In this document: positions 59,009 to 64,000 of the stretch, in pieces
Position numbering within the stretch: the first letter of the stretch is position 1
How the letters are laid out: the number at the start of each line of letters is the position of its first letter
From: Hirsutella rhossiliensis
Lineage: Eukaryota > Ascomycota > Sordariomycetes > Hypocreales > Ophiocordycipitaceae
Assembly: GCF_020360975.1 (NCBI RefSeq)
Contig: NW_025408684.1
Span: 248,001-312,000, forward strand
Length of the DNA: 64,000 bases
Direction: 5' to 3'
Program-made: the position numbers and the translations under genes
Notes under the pieces: generated by a model
Databases searched by the model: none
Told to the model about the DNA's origin: nothing
The model's input: only the letters and a program-made list of their open reading frames with translations

Positions 59009-59194
59009 CTATATTATTTCCCTTTCTCTTATACTAGTTTTAGTATAGTAATAGGCTAATCTTATATACTTAGACCTTTTATAAAATTCCGGATTTTCTA
59101 CTAATTTAATAGTAGTAGTATTATCTATTAAAATAGGAGGTATAGTATTAGGAATCTTAATAGATAGATCCTTAGTAATATTTTTAAAAAGCAT
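59009..59194 (-). pseudogene. Co2 RNase H fragment, still open (61 codons)
   Basis: This short open frame is a genuine remnant: ILIDNTTTIKLVENPEFYKRSKYIRLAYYYTK matches the end of copia RNase H, where a DN...AI/TIKLxxNPEFHxRSKHI pattern leads to HHF(I/T). His codons are now Tyr. The ATG at its 5' end is internal to the polyprotein, not a real start. After the TGA-free stretch the reading meets stops near 59009. Confidence 0.8.
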
Positions 59195-59299
59195 ATTTAA
59201 ATAAATAGCTTCTTTATTTACCTCCCTAAGGCTAATATACTCTACTTTATAGGTAGAAAGGGTAACGACCTTCTACTTAAAGTAAGCCTAGCTTATTAT

Positions 59300-60560
59300 A
59301 TTATTATATATATAAAAACAGTAACTAGAAAAGGATTTTCCGTCCGTTAAATCCGACGCCTAGCTAGAGTCGGTAAAACCCTTTATATATAGATAGGTAA
59401 AAGGGATATTATAATTATATTTAATCTTTAGGCTAGGGAGTTTATTTAAATATTTCTAAATTATATTTAAAGCCTTAAAATACGTTTAGTTAGGCTTGGC
59501 CGTAAATCTAGTATAGGAAATCATAGAATATAAGATATCTAGCCTAGTAAATAAGGCTAAGTATAATAGAGATCTTATTTCTTTCTAAAATTATAATATA
59601 TCTTCCTTAAAAGGTAATTCCTTTGCTTTTATAAGCTTAAAGCTTACTATAGCGGGTAAATTCGAAGTTCTTAAACCTTCTTTATTAAATTCCTTTAATT
59701 TATTTAAGGTATAATTTTCTTAGGATATATATAGCTCTTTATTTTCTCGGTTTACTATAATATTTAGACCTAAGAAGTCTTTTATATCTCCTAAGATAGT
59801 AAAATCTAGGAATTTAGATAATTCTTTAAATAATCTTTCTTTTATTATAAATTTAAAGGGCCCTAGTATAAGAAAGTCATCGACGTAAATTACTAAGGCT
59901 ATACTATAGTCCTTATTTATAAATACTCCTTTATCTATTAAAAGAGGAAGAAATCCGAGATTATTTAGTATAATTTTTAAATAATTATACTAGAGCTTAG
60001 GACTTTATTTTAGGCTATATAATGCTTTCTTTAGCTTTGCTTTAATTTAACTGGTTTTATATAGGTCTAGGAATTTAGTTAATTTAATTCCTTTAGCTTT
60101 ATAAGCTAATCTATATTTTAAATAATATTCTTTAAGAGCGTATTCTTTATAGCCTATAGGAAGATCGATATATACTTCGCTATTTATATCGGTATATATA
60201 AAGGTATTTATTATATCTATCTATAAAGCTTCGAATTCGTAGATAATAGCTAAAATATATAGAATTCTAATAGATTCGGGTCTAGCTATAGTCGAGAAGG
60301 TATCTAGGAAATCTAAGCTATAGATCTACTTAAATCCCTATATTACGAAACGGGCTTTATATTTTATTATATTATTTTAACTATCCTTCTTAATAGTATA
60401 GACCTAGCGGCCTCTTATAGCCTCCTTATCCTTAGAGAGGTAGGAAAATTCCTAAGTTTTATATTTAATTAGCTAGCTAATTTCCTTAATTATAGCTTCT
60501 TTCTAAAATACTACTTTAGGGCTATTTATTGCCTATTTATAGGTCTTTAGAGTTTTTAGA
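59300..60560 (-). pseudogene. Co2 reverse transcriptase remnant
   Basis: The minus strand shows copia RT motifs: a LKQS block (the LYGLKQSPR region, about 60040-60000), DYLK-like, IVIYVDDFLILG at about 59897-59860 with the catalytic YVDD fully kept (59887-59876), ILGDIxxFLG-like, then EKIxxYILNIL and a TRLD-type segment near 59500. Upstream a KALxxNNTFxLVxLP-type region is broken. The downstream RNase H piece at 59009-59194 belongs to the same protein. Confidence 0.85.
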
Positions 60561-60799
60561 TCCTAATTTTCTATACTAGCTAGAATTAACTCTATAAAAT
60601 CGTAGTTTAGAAATAAATTAACGTTAAGGTATTCGATATAGTTAAAATCGAACCCTTCTAGCTTCTTAGGTAATTCTACTACTATTTTACTAGTAGTAGG
60701 AATAGGATCGTTATTTAGAGACTCTTCTTTTATAAAAGGCGAGGGACTTTTATCTCTAGGTTCTCTAATAGCTTCCTCTATAGGGATATAGCTTTCTAG

Positions 60800-61740
60800 C
60801 TTATCTTTATTTAGAATAGAATTAAAATCAAAGGTATTATTATTACTAGAAATTCCTAGAATTTTTATAAATTTATTTTCTAGTATAGTAATATCTCTAA
60901 AGATAGTAATCTTTCTCTTAGTAAAATCCTAGATTTTATATACATTTTCTAAATAGCTTACTATTATTCCCTAAAAAGCTCTATTATCTAGCTTATCTTT
61001 AAGGTCTTTATTCTTATAATATATAAGGCTTCTAAAGGTCTTAACTTTATTTAAGGTCTTAAAAGGTAGTATTATATTATCCCTCTTTTCTATAGGACTT
61101 TTAAATCCAATCGTAGAATATAGTAATTTATTATATAAATAGGTAGCTATTAAAATAGCTTCTCCCTATAGATATTTAGGAAGCCTAGTAGTAAATAAAA
61201 GAGCTCGTACTTTTTCTAATATAGTACGATTTATTCTTTCTATTCTACCGTTAGATTCTAGCGTCCTAGGAGGACTAGAATTAAAGGTAATCCCTCTTTT
61301 CGCAATAGAGCTTTATTTTATATATAAATTCTTTAGTATTATTAGAAAATGCTTCTCTAATCCTAGTATTTTTAGGATTATTTTCTACCTTATTTTTAAA
61401 TTCTAGGAACCTATCTAGAGCTTCCCCCTTTTTTCGAAGAAGGTATATTTCTAGATATTAGGTTTCTATATCTAGGAAAGAAATATAATAATAATATTTA
61501 TTATAAGTAGGCACTTTAATTAGCCCCTAAATATCTAATACTATTTTTTCTAAATAGGTATAAGACTTATATAAAGGTTGTTTATTAACCTTATTCGTTG
61601 CTTTAGCTCTATTATATATTTCGTATTACCTTATTTTATTTTCCTTTTTTAAAGGCATTTTTATATCCTTATTATATCTTTTTAATATTTCTAAAATCGC
61701 CCTACTATTTATATGCCTTAAGCGTAAGTACTAAGTATAA
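60800..61740 (-). pseudogene. Co2 integrase remnant
   Basis: On the minus strand: EIYNRAKATNKVNKQPLYKS, LEKIVLDI, YYYYISFLDIET, YLLRKKGEALDRFLEFKNKVEN, TKEFIYK, a VRALLF-like stretch, PKYL/GEAI, and lastly AFxGI(I)V, NVYKIxD near 60950-60900. This is the copia core order (DxxG, then D in SFLD, then NGTEF/NTKEF) and the C-terminal domain. Trp, Gln and Cys codons are largely lost. Confidence 0.82.
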
Positions 61741-62379
61741 AAATCTATATCCTTTGCCTTTAAAGACGTAATAAGGATTAATTAGTTTTCTAATAAAGGT
61801 TCTATAGAAATATAATATAATTTATTTCTAAGAAATCCTTTAGTAAGGACCTTAGCCTTATTATCTAATAAAAGGACTTTATTTCCTCCTATTAAGGCAT
61901 AAGTATTATTAAAATAAGATTAGGATAGTATATTTACCCTTAATTTAAGTATATAAAAGCAGTTTTAAAGGATATACCTTTTACTATTATACGGGAACTT
62001 AAATACTAAGTCCCCCTTTTCTTTTACTAATATAAAGGAAGCTTTTCCCTAGTAAACTTTAGACTTAATTTCTTTATAGTTAATAAGGAAATTTTTATTC
62101 GATACTATATACCTAGTAGCTCCGGTATTATAAATAAAATTAAAGATCCTTTTATTCTTATAACTAGGAAATCCTCCTTCTCTTACCTTTAAAACTAATT
62201 CCTTTATTCTAGGAATCGAGGCTTCTAAAGATACTAAAAGAGAGTCTTTATTAGCTTCTACTATAGGGGTATTTATAGAGGTTAAAATTACCTCTAAATC
62301 TTTAGACGTTTATATAGGGGTCGGAGCCCTAAAAAGGTCTATAAGGTCGATATCTAGGTCTATATTTTCTTACGAAGCT

Positions 62380-63430
62380 ATATTTAAGACCTTATTATAA
62401 TCGTCTAAATCGGACTCTAGCTCTATAATTCGAGCCTTCCTTCTTTTATTAGTAGTAGAAATACTATTAGAAGGGGATTTCTTCCTAAAAGAAGAAGATA
62501 AAGAAGAAGATTTTCTCTTCTTAGAAATTTAAGTCCTATTATCCTTTTTTCTTTTATTTAAAACCTAATAAGTAGGAGCCTTATTTAGGTATAATTTATA
62601 GTAATTTACTATAAAATGCCCTGGTTTTTTGCATTCCTTATAATAAGGAGTATCTATAGAATTTCTATAGGATTTCTAAGGCTTCCTTTATATTAGGAAG
62701 GCTTTCTCTAAAGATTTATCTATATCCTTTATTCTTTTAGCTTCGTCTAAAAGACTAGCTATTAAGGATTTAAGGGTAAACGCTATAGAACTATACTTAA
62801 GGCTCTACGTAATATTTATAATATAGCTTCTAAATTCCTTATTAAGGTAATTAAGAATCTATGCTATAAGGATAACTTCTAGAATTTCTATATTATAGGA
62901 TTTTAAATCCTTATAGATTCCTTTTACCTTATAAAGGTATTTCTTTAAATTAGAGCCCGAAGGACTAAGATTAAAGAGCTGCTTTATAAGCAAATAATTC
63001 GACGAGAAATTCGACGGATTATATAGCTTTATAAGCTTATCCTAAGCAGCTTTAGCATTTATTAAATACTTAATTTATATTAAAGGGCTATTTTCGACTT
63101 AAAGAAAAATCTAGGATAAAGCTTCTATAGTCTTTATATAATTTTCTTACTCTAAGGTAGCGATAAGCTTTTCCTTAGTAAGGATAGCTCTTATCCTTAT
63201 AGTCTAAAGAGTATAATTTAAATTTCCCTTAAGTCTAGAGAATTTATATTCTTTCTATCTACCTATTTTATATAAATTCGGTATTATTTCGTTCGTAGGG
63301 ATCGAGAAGTCTAGGCGGGAGTTTAAGAGCGTAGGAAGGTAGAAGAAGTTATTAAGGGGACTTTCGAAAGGAATTTTAATCGGGTATTTCGATAAGGAAT
63401 TTTAAAGGTATAAGTTAATTTCCCGGCTTA
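62380..63430 (-). pseudogene. Co2 gag remnant with zinc knuckle
   Basis: Gag lies between the 5' LTR and integrase on the minus strand. The zinc knuckle is at 62642-62601: Tyr, KE, Cys, KKPG, His, FIVN, Tyr, that is CX2CX4HX4C with the first and last Cys changed to Tyr and the middle ligands intact. Downstream is a Ser/Lys-rich stretch (KSSLSSSF-like, 62520-62440). The capsid part runs up to about 63400. Confidence 0.75.
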
Positions 63431-63440
63431 AAAGGAGTAA

Positions 63441-63457
63441 GCTAGGCTTATAACCTA
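63441..63457 (-). promoter_or_regulatory. Co2 primer-binding site, initiator tRNA-Met internal type
   Basis: The plus strand here reads GCTAGGCTTATAACCTA, next to the LTR. It matches the anticodon-stem and loop segment of fungal initiator tRNA-Met except at sites that differ by TG-to-TA or CA-to-TA, as RIP produces. The minus strand is therefore complementary to an internal piece of that tRNA, as in Drosophila copia, rather than to the tRNA 3' end. Confidence 0.75.
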
Positions 63458-64000
63458 TTAAGGTATATAAGTAAAAGCGGAATATTAGGAAATTAAGGAA
63501 TTACGTAAGACTACGTAATAAAAGGGAAGAAGGAGTATAAGGTAGGATTTTTAATAGAATTTATTAGTAATATATTAGTATATAAAAGAGGTATTAAAGT
63601 TAATAATTCTCTATCTATTTACTAGCGGACATACTGTCTTATATAGATAATTATAGCTAAACGGAAGAACCTTTTAGGACTAGATTTAGGCTGCCGTATA
63701 GCCCTAAGACTAGGGAATTCTATAATACCTCGAGTAAATCTAAAAGTGTCTTAGTCCCCTTAATATTCGTGTTTAAAGGAGGTTAGTCGTGCCGGTGTTC
63801 TTAAGAGGTCTTAGCTAGTATTCTAAGCTAGCTCTATTCCTTCGATTCGCGATTATACGATAACCGGCAACCCGTTTAATATATAATAATATATAAAATA
63901 ACGAGCGATTCTTACTCTATAGGATAAGATTTTATCTATAATTAATATACTACTTATCAGCTTATATAATTAGGAGAGTATATTATAGCTACTTTATTTA
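63458..64000 (-). repeat. Co2 5' LTR, cut by window end
   Basis: It matches 58004-58546. By eye the two differ at about 38 positions, and at about 28 of them this copy has T or A where the left copy has C or G. Confidence 0.88.

Larger units (their letters stand above)
58004..64000 (-). mobile_element. Co2: Ty1/copia element, least decayed, continues past the window
   Basis: Two direct repeats (58004-58556 and from 63458) flank gag, integrase, RT and RNase H on the minus strand in copia order. The right repeat matches the left from its first base to the window end. A primer-binding site matching the initiator tRNA sits against the right LTR. RIP is present but lighter, some catalytic residues survive, and one piece of RNase H is still an open frame. 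It is inserted in G5. Confidence 0.9.

Overview
This window looks like a gene-free block of repeat DNA from a filamentous ascomycete (Pezizomycotina) that practises repeat-induced point mutation (RIP). The dinucleotides TG and CA are almost absent over most of it: in the first 600 bases I find TG about twice and CA not at all by eye. TA is in great excess while CG survives. That is the footprint of CpA-to-TpA mutation on both strands. It removes ATG and turns CAG, CAA and TGG into stops, so almost no long open frame exists in 64 kb. Reading through the TAG/TAA codons, nearly everything recognisable is a dead transposable element. I found no host gene, rRNA, CRISPR array or prokaryotic feature.

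Layout (my names). 1-181: edge of an LTR of the G3 family, inverted. 182-1853: unassigned. 1854-8729: G1, a Ty3/gypsy chromovirus on the minus strand with two 200-base LTRs. 8730-about 19000: G2, a relative of G1 on the plus strand that starts in mid-integrase; it is split by G3 (10095-17928, minus strand, LTRs of about 465 bases). About 19180-24200: Co1, a Ty1/copia element on the plus strand, carrying a solo LTR of G4 (21555-21936) and ending at a large palindrome. The palindrome is split by G4 (24511-37781), a 13.3-kb plus-strand gypsy element with two further reading frames after integrase and a RIP-poor island of about 0.6 kb inside pol. About 38700-44341: L1, a plus-strand LINE whose 3' part is only lightly mutated. 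44342-about 49790: L2, a Tad-type LINE on the minus strand, tail to tail with L1. About 50680-52800: a Mutator-like (MULE/Hop-type) transposase ending in a 75-base coding minisatellite. 52800-56930: unrecognised plus-strand coding remnants and a second minisatellite. 56931-58003: the 3' end of G5, a minus-strand gypsy element (chromodomain, polypurine tract, 260-base LTR). It is cut by Co2 (58004 to beyond 64000), a minus-strand copia element that is the best preserved of all.

The nesting gives an order: G2 before G3; Co1 before the G4 solo LTR and before G4; G4 before the island inside it; G5 before Co2. RT active sites mostly show the second Asp of the [FY]xDD motif changed to Asn, as expected from TG-to-TA in GATGAT/GATGAC. 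Co2 keeps YVDD.

The most interesting signal is a reading frame on the strand opposite to pol, between the end of pol and the 3' LTR, in G1, G2 and G3. In all three it encodes a CX2CX6C motif (Cys codons now Tyr), followed by an Ala-rich or coiled-coil segment. G4 instead has two extra sense-strand frames of unknown function. All boundaries were read by eye; domain limits are approximate to some tens of bases.
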